A DNA stretch of 64,000 nucleotides from Anabas testudineus (taxonomy: Eukaryota > Chordata > Actinopteri > Anabantiformes > Anabantidae): positions 14,486,019 to 14,550,018 of the forward strand of contig NC_046625.1 in the NCBI RefSeq assembly GCF_900324465.2, read 5' to 3'. The notes under the pieces were generated by a model. It worked only from the letters and a program-made list of their open reading frames with translations, was not told the origin of the DNA and made no database searches. Positions within the stretch are counted from its first letter, which is position 1, and each line of letters begins with the position of its first letter. A program made the translations under genes and the position numbers. Below are positions 12,001 through 25,388 of the stretch, piece by piece.

Positions 12001-13839
12001 TCCTTGCCGCAGAATAATATAAAAGAAAATGGAACCAACCTGTAATTGTGAATCATCCTGATGTCATAGAGGCGTACAAAGGGACCATTGGCTCCCACTG
12101 CTAGGTAGTTGTTGTCCCGTGGGTTGATAGCTAGACACTTAGCCTCAACTAGCTGACCACAAAACTCTGTCAAGTCGATTAGCACTTCTGAACGTTTACT
12201 GCTCTCCCGCAAGTCATATTGTCTGTTACACAGGGAGAAAGTTAGTATATGAACTGTAGAAAACTTTGGCATAAAATGTCTTTTGACAGTGTTGAATAAA
12301 ACAAGGTGATGGCAATATATTTTTTTTAATCCCTGGGTTCTAACCTGATAATGCCATCCTCTGCAGCACTCCAGAACGTGTTAGGCCACATGGGTGCAGT
12401 GGCAATGCGCTTAACTCTGTTGGTATGATCAGAAAACATATGGATGGTTTCCTTCACAGTCAGGTCATGCACGTGGACCTTTGTGTCAGCTGCACCTGTT
12501 ACCAATATTCTGTCCCCAGAGTGAGGGAGGAACTGTATGAACAGACAAACAAACCAGATCTATGAGTACAAGTAAAGTGTTACTTAGGTGTCTATGGGGC
12601 AACAAATCAATTTATATTCCTGGTATAATGCTATGTAATTAAGTCTTTTTAGTTGCTCTAGTCTTCCCCCCCACATACTGTTACAGTAACAATTTCTGTC
12701 CAGTATTTACACTCATTCCCAACCTGTGAGGGTGAAGGTCCAGTGGTATATATTTGTGAAAAGTGCATTAAATCTGTGTCTTGAACAGCTTTCACACAGT
12801 ATGTGCAAAGATGGTTTATCACCAAACAATATGCCAATCAATAATAGGCCAACAGTGCCACCTAATGTATGAGGTGTAATTGTGCAGCAGATTGAATATT
12901 TGCCAGACTAAAGAAAGCATGAGGTGGGACAGAACATTTGTGTATGACATTCAAAATCTTAATTGTGTCACAAAATGTTGACTTAAGACTTAACATGGTT
13001 AAAAACAATACAATGATGATATCACAATCACATCATGACTGATTTACTACTGTTTAACACAGTTATTGTACAACATTTGAGCCCTCTTTCCCATCTTATT
13101 TCAATTTATCCATCCTCTACTCAGTCCTTCTTACCTTTACAGAGAATATATTTGCTGCATGACCTGTGTGCATAGTAGTAAGCTTCTTATGTCTGAATGG
13201 ATCCCAGATGATGGCATGTTGATCATCTGAACCTGAGGCCAGCAGACTAAGTATAAAAAGAATCACCAGGACAAACAAGTGAAGCAACATTTGTGAAGGT
13301 TCTTTGCAAATAACTCCAACATATTAAGATATCCAATGACAGGTGCTTTTAATTTTTGGCAATTTAAAGAAAATCCTTCTTCATCTGGAGGTGTCAAGTT
13401 TGAGGCAAATATTGTTGTAGATCAACATCTGGAAGTATACATATCCAACAGTAGTGATAGATGACATTATTTATACAATTAGCAACAGTATAGCAACATT
13501 CAAACCTAAATTATTAATAGAAAAGCTAGTCATTTAATTATGACACACAGTATATTGCATCAATAATAGACCGTTAGTTTAGATACAGTGGGTACAACAT
13601 ATCTAAGAATAAGATGTCTGACATAGGTCAGAGATTACAATTACATGGGTGAAATTTGATGCTCTGAAGACTTACTCTCCTCGTTCATTCCACTCCAAAC
13701 AGTTGACACAGCCAGTATGGCCCTGTCAAAATGGAGAGTATAAACTGTAAGAAGACGACACAATAATCCACTCAACAGCATTTTGAGTGTCCCTCTCTTC
13801 ATCACAGCCCAACAGTCCTCATCTACAAAAACAAAAACA

Positions 13840-13924
<85 letters not shown>

Positions 13925-14220
13925 GCACTGACCTGAAGCTCGGCCTCCAGTCCAAGTCTCTTGATGAACGGGTCAGTTACATGGTAGAACCTTTGAAAGC
14001 TTGATGCTCTCTTGTCCTGAAAACATGAATCAAAGTCTTCATCAGATTTCTAAATATAAGAAGTGATGAATACTACTCACGACGGAGGCAAATCTACACA
14101 AAATTAATGTATACATGTGAAGCATTGCCTGTTCGCTGAGCTGAGTAGATACTCAAGCATTTGTTTACTCACCTGTATCTGCCTGTGCAGAATATCTCTG
14201 GTGATGTTGACAGTAGTCAT
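9061..14220 (-). CDS. wdtc1: WD and tetratricopeptide repeats protein 1 (DCAF9)
   Basis: Fifteen coding exons: 14220-14173, 14016-13933, 13722-13676, 13246-13135, 12532-12345, 12222-12040, 11897-11803, 11655-11540, 11452-11383, 11282-11186, 11088-10921, 10826-10591, 10417-10249, 9552-9360, 9258-9061. All phases fit, giving 667 aa (human 677). N-terminal WD40 repeats cover about residues 45-300 (SGSDDQHAIIWDP, VTGAADTKVHVHDL, SAAEDGIIRQYDLRE, LYDIRMIHN). TPRs lie at about 360-470 (AIQLYSLGIHRASCNAMLYG, HFRLARCLFELKYVAEALE). Two further WD units lie near 560-625 (SGSDDGSFFIWEKE, ATSGIDPVVRLW). The protein ends GQVQCRPS as in human. WDTC1 is a CUL4-DDB1 substrate receptor linked to repression of fat-cell genes (the Drosophila adipose homologue); this is known for the family. 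The order with tmem222 matches human 1p36.11. Confidence 0.97.
13842..13920 (+). repeat. (CA)n microsatellite beside a wdtc1 splice donor
   Basis: About 39 CA units; on the transcribed strand it reads (GT)n and begins about 12 bases inside the intron after the donor at 13932. It also creates a spurious Cys-Val run in one minus-strand frame. Confidence 0.98.
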
Positions 14221-14831
14221 GGCCTGACCACAAAACATAAATTAGGGTCTGGGTTCCAGGGATGAGAACTCAGATACTCATGATACTTTTTTTTTTTTTG
14301 TTGAAAATAAGCTGTAAAAATAGTAAAAACATTAACACAGGATAGGATACATACTTAACAAGGGGGCAGTGATATTGCGTTGTTTAGGTACCAGTTACAG
14401 AGCAAGAGTATGCACAGGTTTGTCAGCAGGCATTTTAATTATTCACTCATTCGGGTTTCATTTAAAACAGATGAAACATTAACACATAATGTCATTTGGT
14501 CTAGTCTGCTTATTCTATTACCAAAGACAGTGCTAACAAACACCAACAAGGCATAAGCTAGCTAGCTAATATTAGCTGTGGAGCTCTGTCATTATTGTTA
14601 TCGGCGGACTGCTTAGCAAAACAGTGACAATTATTTCTACGTGAACCTGATGTTCTCCTACCAGACACGCTAGCCATCTATGCATCGGGCCTTTAAGAGA
14701 CCTGTCGTTGACCAAGTAGCTGGCGTTAGCGTATTTGCGTGATCTTGCTAGCTAAACAAACCGTCCACTTCGTGTAACGTTAACATTTGCAACATTTTCA
14801 TTATCACCTACGACTACTAAAGATATCTCAC

Positions 14832-14995
14832 CGCTTTCAATGGACTAAAAAGTCTTCTGTCACGAAATGTCCATTTAGTAAACGTGATAAATCACACTCT
14901 GTGAGTTTGTTGACAGAATTCTGGCTAATGCCTTCTCCAACTTGAACACAACCCTCCTACCACAGAACGTATCACGCAACTTTGTTCCGCCTGGT
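14832..14995 (-). other. wdtc1: wdtc1 non-coding first exon and promoter region
   Basis: A strong donor (AGCG|GTGAGA) at 14832/14831 pairs with the acceptor at 14224, placing GCC before the ATG at 14220. Upstream is GC-richer sequence with CpGs and no TATA box. The transcription start is not fixed by sequence and is probably within 14950-15030. Confidence 0.55.
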
Positions 14996-14999
14996 GCAA

Positions 15000-16385
15000 A
15001 CACAGACGGAACACTTCCGGTCAGTGTTTGTTTCAGAATAAAAGCGTTCTCACGACGTGAGGTGGCTCAAGTGGCAGCTTAGGAAAAAAAAAAAAACACA
15101 TCACTAGAATAAACTGTGCTGAATTACAACACAATAGTAGAGCAGGCTCCTTGTTGCACTGGTGGAGAATTTTACATGGACTGCCAAATAATAACATGTA
15201 TCAGTAGAATCAGAACAAGCCATTCCTAATTATGTTTGTGTATTTACTAACAGAGAATTTAAAAAAAGTGACAAACATACATATTAAATACTTTTGAACA
15301 TGCCCAGACTAATATCTTCATATTCTCAATGTTTGCTTTGAAAATTTGTTTCTAAAGTGATTTAATTTTCTTGAGATCAAGAGGCCATGACAGTAATGAA
15401 CAAGCATCAACACAAAGCCAATTGTGAATACAAATGGAACAAGTGAACATGTTCTACGGAGAAATGTTCAACCTGGTTTGTTTACTTCTGTGCAACTGTT
15501 CCAGCATATACCTCCTTTAGTGTGATTCTTTGTTTCTTTTATCTTATTTGAAGAAAAGATATATAACTAATGCTAAAGATACTGTTGTGAATGAAAGGTA
15601 GTGCCACCTTAGGCAACAGATGTAATGCATACACAATAACATTTTAGACAGATCTTTTTGTGACCAAATGCCTTTGCTTATTGCAGTTCACAGGGTGAAT
15701 ACCAAATAAAAGAAGAAGAAAAAAAATGATTTAAGAAAATATCTGGTTTTATGTCAATCAGCACCTCATCAATAAAGTGTTATCTTATCTTATCTAATCC
15801 TATTAATTTATGAATTATTGTGCATGTATCTTATTTAAGATAACACACTAGAAGTTGCAAGTTGCTAGCAAAAAAAAATAATTGATGACCATAAAAAATC
15901 CTAAATTGCAGCCTCAGTGTCACAGGAAGGTTGGGGTTGAGTATTACACATCTAATTTATGTCCCAACTTCCTATAGCAAACATCAGCATTTGGGGTGTT
16001 TTCAGTTTTGTCACCCAAAGCTGTTCTGTTTGGTGTGAAGCAACAACTTCACTAAAAGAGAAAAGCAGAAGTGTTTACATCAAGCCAGAGGGATCATTTC
16101 TGGTGTGTAACTAATTAAAATATGTTTCCAAATTAGTCCCTGTTGTCTGTTTCCCTGTAATATGTCTGTTCTACAATAAAATACTGAGCTTTTTGTATAT
16201 GTGTCTAGTTAAATAAATCTAAAATGATAAATACGTTATGCAAATGTCATTTTTCTAGGTTATTCTAGCGTCTCAATGGAGCTTGTTAGTTCAGTTCGTT
16301 TTATATTAGTGTAAGTAGTGTCCGGTCATATGACACAAAGAACCTGTTCATGGTTTAGTTGAGTGAACGCGAATATTTCAAACAG
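15000..16385. other. intergenic region between wdtc1 and cep85 promoters
   Basis: No gene seen between the divergent wdtc1 and cep85 starts. Bases about 15640-15800 end in AATAAAGTGTTATCTTATCT, resembling the 3' tail of a LINE or SINE with TTATC repeats; the family is not recognised. The rest is AT-rich unique sequence. Confidence 0.35.
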
Positions 16386-16389
16386 CCTG

Positions 16390-16699
16390 TTAAAAACACT
16401 GCTGCTCTAGTTTCTGTGCAGATGTAAGAGTGCAGAGTGCGGATGTAGAGACCTTGAAAAACAGGAAAACCTCAAACGCTTCCTCACACGGTGGGAACCG
16501 TCGCAGCTCGACGGGCGGCTCTGTGAGGTAAAACAAGCGGCCATTGTGTCTTTGATGGGTCGCCTGCCCCGGAGAGGAGCGGTTGGCTAGTGGAACAACA
16601 GCAGCAGCAGCAGCAGCAGCGGATGGTACAGATTCGGCTTCGGATGCCAGCCTGAAACCGAGATTTGTCACTATATTCTGTGTTCATGTGAAACAAAAG
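16390..16699 (+). other. cep85: cep85 non-coding first exon / CpG-rich promoter
   Basis: A CpG-rich stretch ends in a good donor (AAAAG|GTAAAG) at 16699/16700 and should splice to 17687. It contains a GCGGCCATTGTG site like YY1 and a (CAG)n run at about 16600-16621. Open frames here continue through the repeat without homology. The start of transcription is estimated only. Confidence 0.55.
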
Positions 16700-17706
16700 G
16701 TAAAGTAACCATTTTGTCACTATCAGGAGCTAGCCTAGCTACCGTAACCTGAGCACGAAGGCTAACAGGGATTTGTAACGTTTAGCTGCGCTCCTTCGGG
16801 TAGCTAAGCAGACGTTGGGGTTAGCTAGCTGTTAGCTTGCGTTAGCTTGTTAAACGGAAACGGATTTGTGATGGATTAGCTGAAATGGTTAAAGATGTAG
16901 GGCATCGCTGTACAACACATGTAAACGCTATGATGAGAAAATCGAGAAGTTTTTTTTTATATAACAATCTAGACGCGTTTAGCTATCACCGTCGCGTCTA
17001 GCTAACGCTAGTATAATAGAATTTTAACTAATTCAATTTCGCTATTAGTCACGTTTAGCTGATAGCCTTCCTTGGCTGGTTAAGCCTTAGCGAGTCATTT
17101 CCTTTATGAATTAGCTTGTAAAGAGGATTAGTGTGCAGCAACAATGCTGCATCTCAGGCTGCTTGTGCCCGTTAGTAACTATTATATTCCCCATCCACAA
17201 ATACTGTACAGTTTCCCCGTAGCATCTTAGGACTCAACGCCTGGTGATAGGATATAACGTTAAATGTTTGTGTAACAGATTATGTAACGCCCTAAGACAT
17301 GTGCTCATGTTGTTATTTTTGTTAGTACCCAGAAAAGTCTGTCGAGGTTGTTGCTGGCATGTTGAGGGGCAGATAAGTTTGATAGGTGAGCAAATCCGTC
17401 ATGAACTAACAGCTGCTGAGTCCTAAGCCATGGACGTTTAGTTATTACACAGTATGTAAGAGAGGAGCTCTGTGTGTCATCACAATCTCCAGGATTTTCC
17501 CCTTATTTCATTTAGTGAACAGAAAGTTGAGTTTTATTATTTGTTCAAGTGGCTAAAGCAGGTGTAACAAACTTACATTGAGATCAGTTCAATCAGTTTA
17601 TCAGCTTACCATATCAGTTATGTTATTCAAAATCATTTTGGTTTGTTTGTACTCCGTGATAATTTATTTGTTCTTCTCTCTATCAGGTGACACTGTGTCG
17701 TATGGA

Positions 17707-20700
17707 ATGAAAACCTCTCAGAGATATTTTGAATCCAAACCAGCGGGTAAGTTGGCACCCTGCTGTCAATTTGCTTAAACTGTGTGTTATTTCAGCATGT
17801 GTTGATATGCTCTTCTGTTGCCATTGCCCTGTTTCACAAATATACATTAGCTCGGTTTGCTGACATGGAGTGGCAGACACCAGCTGTGTCAGAAAAGTTC
17901 CAAAGCCGCTTTGGCCGCCGGCCTGGAACATCGGACAGTGGGGACACCGGTCTTGGCACTTCAGCATCTGACAGCGCAGAAGGTGATGACTTTTGCTTGT
18001 TCTTAGTCTGTCTGTGGAGTGTATCATGTAACATTGTTTTTATAAAGTCAAAGATTGAATCCCAGTTTGCACCTAACTGTTGTAATGTAATGCTTTTTTA
18101 TTTATTTATTGAAACATAATTTTACAGCTGTAACAGGCTGTTTTGGAGTATGGTGTGTTGGGATATCAAGGCTGAACAGCTAAATGGAAAACTGAATCCA
18201 TGCCTGTTGTGTGAAATATTATATTGTCTTTATTTGAAATGCTAATGCCTAAAATGTGAAATCCCACTGGAAGTTGTGCATGCACGTTTGTACTATATAT
18301 ATATACAGATATACCCTGAGTGGAAAAAATAACAGACACATGGTGTCAGGAAGGTTTCATGCAATGGTTGTTCAGCTGGGATGGGTGGTTCATGTGCAAC
18401 AGGAAACACTGCATAATAATAGACTGAAAAACTATCAGTCGTCCAAGTTACATTTGCATGTGTTGGCATACGTCTGATAGTCCTAATGGCATTTTAACAC
18501 ATAATTTCTTTTCCCATTTATTAAACACTGTAGTGGATTTTTTTTGGAGGACATTGTGGAAATGTTAGCCAGATGGTATTGTCCCAATGCACACTCTTAC
18601 ATAAATTGTTTGTGTTAGCGCTTTCCTTATCACTATGGTGAATTAAACAGTCTCTACTCATCTTGCATGTTCAGGCACCAGATCTAAATGTCGGTAAACC
18701 TTATGAGTGAAGGTTTGGAAAACAATTTGTGTTAGTGCATGCATGTCTTCTTCATCTTGAAGTGAAAGATATTTCTCGAGGCATTGTCTTACACCTTGAT
18801 CGCTCTGCTTTGGTCTTGTAAGACAGCATTCCTAGAAGGATTGGTGCTGTAGAGCTTGTTATAAGATACTTAAGATACGTTAATTCTTTAGTTTTAATGA
18901 TTTTGTACTACCTCGTGCTTATTTAGGCTGTAGTCTGTGGATTTGCTATTTCTGTTGTATGAATAACTACAACAGCTAACTACTTCTTGCAGGCCCTATC
19001 TGTTTAGTTACAACTGTTGAGCATGTTACTGGTGCTGGTACAGCTTTGTCCACGCACTTAACTTGACAGCAGTGCTTAGCAGCATGACAATTAGCTCCAT
19101 ATTTAGCCACAGTAATGACCTGTTGTCGTTAATACCGTATTCAGTACTTGGAGTGTACATTAACTTATCCTTAAAATACGAGACCTCCTTTGTTTGTCTT
19201 TTGAAATACACTTTTTTTTCTTGTAGTTGCTTAGTGTGTTGCAGGTAATTGTCACTATGTTTTTGACCTGCAAAGGAATGCCTGTTTTACTTCTACTTCT
19301 TCTTACAGAGTTAGGCTTGTCCTAGCTAGTCATGATGAATCAGTGGAGCCTGGAGGCTTCTTTTATATGAATTGTTTTATCTACCTAAAAGCTCAATGTT
19401 TAGTTTTTTGCTTTTTTACATAATATTCTTCTCTTTTGACTAATTATTATTTTTCTCATTTAGTTGATGTTTCTAGATTGATAACACTGCATAGTGGTTT
19501 AAACTGAGAAGGGGAAAAATTCTTTGACTTTGGTTTTTGGATGTACACGTGTGTGATGTGTGTTACGGTGGGAGGAGGCAAGGTGCTTAAATAAGCGGCA
19601 CCCACAGATCACTCTGTAACTTGAGAGGTGGGCTATAAATACCCCTAACCTTTCCTGTGTGTGCCTGTTTATATGTGTTTGCTCATAGAGTGGTACAGGC
19701 TGCTTTGGCTGTTTGAAGACAATAACGTTTTGGGTACAGGGCCTGTCTGCTGCGCGGCTGTCTGTCTTAGCTTCAGTGTTCGATTCGGTGGTGCCCAGAA
19801 ATGCAGACGACGGAGTGTTGTTTTAATTTGGAGTCTGCTGCAACTCAGTTTGTCACAGTTCAGCTTTAGAAAAAATGCCACAGCAAATAACACGTTTGTT
19901 GGGTTCAAGTGACTTCCAGGTTTCCGGACTTCAGCGGGTCTTTCAGGTTTGTAATGCTGTTGAAGTCAGACTTATGTAACTCTAAATTGTGTTGAGGCTT
20001 GTATAGATCTCTCTAGGATGGTTGCAGGATGATGGCACTTTTGCTGTTTTCTTTAAGTTCTTGCTAAGCTTCATGTAACTTCTGAGGTTTCCAAATGAAG
20101 ACAGTTAACATGTTTGTGCATGTTTAATGGTGTGGATTGGGTGTGTTCTCTATAGAGTAATCTTGGGGTGCATTTTTGTGTATGTCGTAAAAGCATAATT
20201 ACAAGACTTTATACTAATTAAAAAGGAAAACATGTAGTGAGCAGTTCTGTTTTAATTGTCTGATATCTACACCGAGTCACATTACAGGTAATGCAATGTC
20301 ATTCGTTATTATAAATACTAGGTATTTTTCGTTAATCATGTAATACAGCTTGTATTCTGTGTATTGGTTTAAGTCTATTATAAGCTTATTCCCTTGGTTG
20401 AGTCAGTCAGAGTCAGTTAATTCTTTCAGTGGTGACACCTCATCATCAAAGTAGGCCACCCATAAACCTTGCTGCATCTACTTTACATCACTGACTGAAA
20501 ATAGAGAAAATTGCCTGCAGTATTGCTCCAGATATTCTGCACTGATTTAATAAGGTGGATCTGTGTAGTGAATAATGATAGAATAGTGCTGATTGTAATT
20601 GCTAATGACTCTTTCTGTTTTTCTTTAAAGATTTCTGCAGTTCCAACAGCAGCCCTTCTTTCCAGCCCATCCGTAGTCAGATCCCCATACCTACAGCACA

Positions 20701-23700
20701 TGTCATGCCATCCACGGCCGGAGCCCCGGCCTCAAAGCCCAAATCCTGTGTCCAGGAGGACATCCTGTCCTCTGTTGATGGGCACAGGTCTTCTTCTGGC
20801 TCCAGAACCCCCTCCACCTCGAAGTCTTCCTCTCTCTCCAAATCAGCATCTTCGCCCAACTTAGATGCTCCGACTGGAGTAGGAGGTGATCCTGTGGGGC
20901 CAAAGCCAGACTGCCTGAGCCGCTACCGCAGCCTAGTCAACGGGCTGGACCACTCGCTTTTCCCCCCAGATCACTCACGGGTGGATGAGGGCCAAAGGTT
21001 TGACACTCCTGCTGTGGAACCAACTCTAAATCAGTCAGCCCTGTTGGGAGGGTTATGCCCTGATGTCAGACTCCGATTACAGACAACCGGGATTCGTGAT
21101 ACCCCAGACTGTGAGTCTTACAGGGGAGGCATGGAGCACAGCTATAAGGTTCTTCCTGAAGTTAGACCCGGTGTTCCCTGTACAGCAGAAACCTCTAATC
21201 AGAGGGGCAGTCAGCCTGGTGCAGCTGGATCTGCTGGAGTTTATTCGAGCCCTCTCAGCCTGCAGACACAAACTCTGCTGAGGGAGCATGCAGGATCCAA
21301 AGGTTATGAGTCATTGCGGCAGGACAGATGTAGTGACCTATCCAGCTGGCAACAACAACAACAACATAAGCAGCAACTGGATACTTTACGCTTGCAAGTT
21401 GAGCAAATGCAGGTAAGCATTTATCCTTAATAAAAATGTATACTGCACTAATGCTAGAAATAGAGAACTAAGAGTGTAGAGATTTTATAAATTTAAAAAA
21501 TTCTACTTGACTGCTATAATGTTGGGTGGATCCCTGAGGAACAAACCTAAAATAAAGGCCATTAGGGTAGAGATGTGGGTCAGCACTGGAAAAATAATGT
21601 TCCACTATACAAAGCATGAGGGCATACAAATATCTGGTCCTGTTTTTAAATCAGGATTTAGGTTTAGTTAATCAGCCACATTAAACTCATAAAATCCTGT
21701 CCTTAGTTAACATTGACTTACATTTTGCAGTCTCTACAAAGCTGCTGAGCAAAACTTCCTACTTTTTCAGCACCCTTTGCAAACTCCCCCCGTGACAGAT
21801 GTTGACTGCTACTCTGGAGTGACTGTTAACCACTTCCACATACCGACTAGGCAGAATATTTAAATGCAAAATGTGTTTGAACCCCTGAGTTTCTATTTTT
21901 ATTGTATGAAGAAATTGTAAAACCTCATGAAAATTTTAGCTCTATTGCCAATTTAGAAAACTGCATGTATGTTTCAATTGCAGCCTTTATTCATTCATGG
22001 TCCTAGATATATTCTTCTAATTACCAGAATACACAGATATTTGGCAGCACCTTCTGTATCTGTTGGAAGAAAGGCTTTAAATAGTCACTGAGGTGGAATT
22101 ACATTCCCTTCTAAAGAGAGGGTGGCAGTACTTGATACTCAAATGTATTTTTTTCTTTTACGATAGCCATTTAAAAGCACGTGGGATGCTCTGGTCAGTG
22201 CCATCAGTGTTATTGATAAAAGTATGTTTCTGTCACTGCTTTGTTATAAAAACATTTTAACCAAGGCGAGTGGGAATTCCTGAGCCATTTGAATTTTGTT
22301 TTGTGTCTATTTTTAAAGCTGTTGTAGAGTTTCACTTTATTGTGTGCACTAGAGAAGATAAAGGAGATGAGATAAATGATGTCAGCACTGCACACTTTGT
22401 TCAGGGTTAAACTTTAAATCATTTTGTCGCTCATCACTTTGTATTTTCTTCACTTTGAATAGTCACATTTCTTGTTTTGTTTTGGGGTTTTTTTTGTTAC
22501 AGTTAATGAGTGCTGGAGTTGGTCAGTACCCATCTCTGTACTCGACCCCTGTTCATGCAGAGTCTGGCAAGTGGGATGCTCTGGTCAAGGCCAGTGAGAG
22601 TCTGTTAAAGGAGAAGGAGCTTATCATCGAAAGGCAAGTGTTTCTAATAGTTGTACTACCCCTCCCTTATCGCAATCCTGGGGTCTATGCAGACTGTAGT
22701 TTTTCCACATTTTTGCCATTTTATTTTATTGTGGTTCTTGTGTTGATGATGGTCAAACCTGTATATGATGCAGACAAAAACAGCATATGGCCCAGTTGGA
22801 ACAGCGTCTGAGGGAAAGTGAGCTTCAAGTCCATGGAGCCCTCCTAGGCCGAGGGGCTTCCTATGGGGATATGTGTATGCTGCGCCTTCAGGTTGGTAAA
22901 ACATGCTCTAGCTCCCATAAACCAAACTGAGAACAGTGTGACACTGTCAATACCCTCTACTGACGATTTACCCTCAAGAGCCTTCATGAATACTTTTGTA
23001 TCACATGGTGACTTCACAGGAGGCTCAAAGGGAGAATGCTTTCTTGAGGGCACAGTTTAGTGAACGCACAGACTGTATTGCCCTGGAGAAAGTAGAGGCA
23101 GAACGCAGACTGGGGGCAGTTGAGGCTGAGACACGGCGACTAACAGAGAGTCTGAAAGAAACCTGTGAGAGACATGCAGAGGAAATGAAGAAACAGGAAG
23201 AGAGGGTTTGTACTTCCCTGTCACCTCTTCCTAATGTACACCGTTGCAAGCAAGAGAACCACAAAGTGACATGAATATTAAATGACAGCGATAATTAATA
23301 TCTGAGTTTACAAGCAGTTTACTTTGCTTCCATTTTATCCCATTCAACCATACGTCTGCCTGTAGATCCGCAGTCGAGACAAGCACATCAACAACTTGAA
23401 GAAGAAGTGTCAGAAAGAGGCTGAGCTGAAGAGAGAGAACCAACAGCGAATTGAGACCCTGGAGCGTTATCTAGCTGACCTACCCACTTTGGAGGACTAC
23501 CAGAGCCAGAACAAGCAGGTTAGGACAGCTCTGCTTACATTTTTACATTTCAGTTCCTGTCTGTTGTGATTTATCTGTTAAAATCATTGCGCTTTGTGGA
23601 CTTTTCAGCTGCTGGAGGCTGAACAGCAGGCAGCTGAGCTACAAGAGAAAGTAAAAGAACTGGAGGTCTGTCTAGAGACAACTCGCTCACAGCTGCGAGA

Positions 23701-25388
23701 AAAAGATGCACAGCTGGAGGATCAGAAACACAAGGAGAGAGACCTGCTGACCACCATTACAGAGTATGTGGCCACGGTCTTCACTTTGCACACACTCTCT
23801 GCACAAAGAGACAGTATTAACTGTGCATAACGTGTGGTCTTGTTTTTTTTATTTTTGTCATCAGTATGCAGCAGCGGGTACAGCAGGGCCTTGAGGATGG
23901 AGCCCGACTGCCTTCTCTGGATATGGAGAAGCTCAGAGGAGAAAACAACGCTTTGAGAGAGGAACAGCAAAGACTTAAAAAGGTCTGTTGTTTGTTTGTT
24001 GCTGTGTATTCTGTCTTACCCAGCCATATAAGTGCACTGGTTTAAATTATGCTACGTTTCCGAAATTGCAGTGTGGAAATTGTTCTCATACTGTGCAATT
24101 TAACTGTAGCTCTGCTGCTGACATTCTTGACCTCAAGTAACTCCAGCTTCTAAAAGCTGATCAGACTGTGCGAGCTAGGGGGAAACATATATTCAGTTAA
24201 ATTTGAATCAACGAGAAGTGATCACTTCTGTGGAGTAGAGGTTCTGTATGTTGTGGTTAAAGTCTCTAGCATAAAACTGTTTAATTAAAGAGAAGGTTAT
24301 TTTTATTCTGTTAGAAATAATAATTGTAAGTCTGGTCATTCCTATCACAGCTTAGCATTTTATCATTTTAATGTCTTATTTACTGTGCTTTCTGTGCTGG
24401 TCTGTGCTTCACCTGCACAGATCTTCAGTTTAGCAATGTACATTATACAGCCAGGTTTATGACACTTCACTGTCCCTTTTTAAGTAGGAAATTGTTTTTA
24501 AGCTCATCTGTTGTTTTTGCAGGTCATCGAGAAGCAACACAGAATGATGGAACAGCTTGGCTCCCAGATCCAGGTGTGTACCTCTTCAAAATAAAGTTTA
24601 ATTATTTGCGTAGTTTAATGTTTTATTTATAATCTCTAAACATTTCAATGTGTGCCTGCAGGCTTTGGAGGAGCAGATCTCTCAGGAAGAGAGCAGCTCT
24701 CAGGCTCTTAGAGAAGAGGTGCTAGTCAAAGAGCAGAATGTGTTGGAACTCCACACAGCTATGAAGGAGGTGAGACGGGCTAGTACAGGAACATTACAGT
24801 AGGATAATGCAGCAAACCTTGAACTGACCTTGACTTTTAACATTGATGCTTAACGCTGTGTTCCAGCTGTCAGCCCAGAACCAGGAACTGATGGAGCAGA
24901 ATCTGACACTCCAGGAGCAGAAGAGCACCAGCCAGGCTTCCTCCGCTCTGCAGCCAGCTGGGGCTCGGCTCACACAGAGGCTTCATCTAGAGATTGCCTC
25001 CTGCCTCAGTGACCTGCGCTCCTTGTGCAGCATTTTGACCCAGAGAGCTCAGGGACAAGACCCCAACCTCTCCCTGCTGCTCGGTCTCACGTGTAAGTAC
25101 TTCTTAATGTTCTCTTGTGTTAATATAGTACATTATAATAAAATGTTTCAAGATCTTTGAAGTGTTGTGAGAAGTTTATAAAAGTTGTACAGCTTAAACA
25201 ATCAATTGTGTTTTCTTTTCTCAGCTCCCCAACCAGTGGCAGGGCAGGAGGAGGACTGGATGAGTCCAGAAGTGCTGCAGAAGAAGCTTGTCGAGGCTCA
25301 ACAGCTCCGCCGAGATGTTGAGGAACTTCGTAATGTAATTCTGGACCGTTACGCACAGGACATGGGAGAAAACTGCATCACCCAATAA
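17707..25388 (+). CDS. cep85: centrosomal protein of 85 kDa
   Basis: Thirteen coding exons: 17707-17746, 17851-17982, 20631-21412, 22503-22633, 22774-22891, 23020-23205, 23366-23518, 23609-23763, 23865-23982, 24523-24573, 24662-24769, 24867-25092, 25225-25388. They add up in phase to 787 aa (human 762). Conserved points: [83 protein letters not shown] and the C-terminus [13 protein letters not shown]. The N-terminal third is Ser/Pro-rich and disordered; from about residue 365 it is coiled coil. CEP85 binds PLK4 and NEK2 partners and controls centriole duplication and centrosome disjunction (family knowledge). The first ATG of exon 2 (17702) is followed by an immediate stop, so 17707 is the start. 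The intron after 22633 appears to use a GC donor. Confidence 0.97.

Noticed and set aside
13641-14004. Frames with a long Cys-Val or Thr-His run
   Set aside because: They are translations of the (CA)n microsatellite in a wdtc1 intron.
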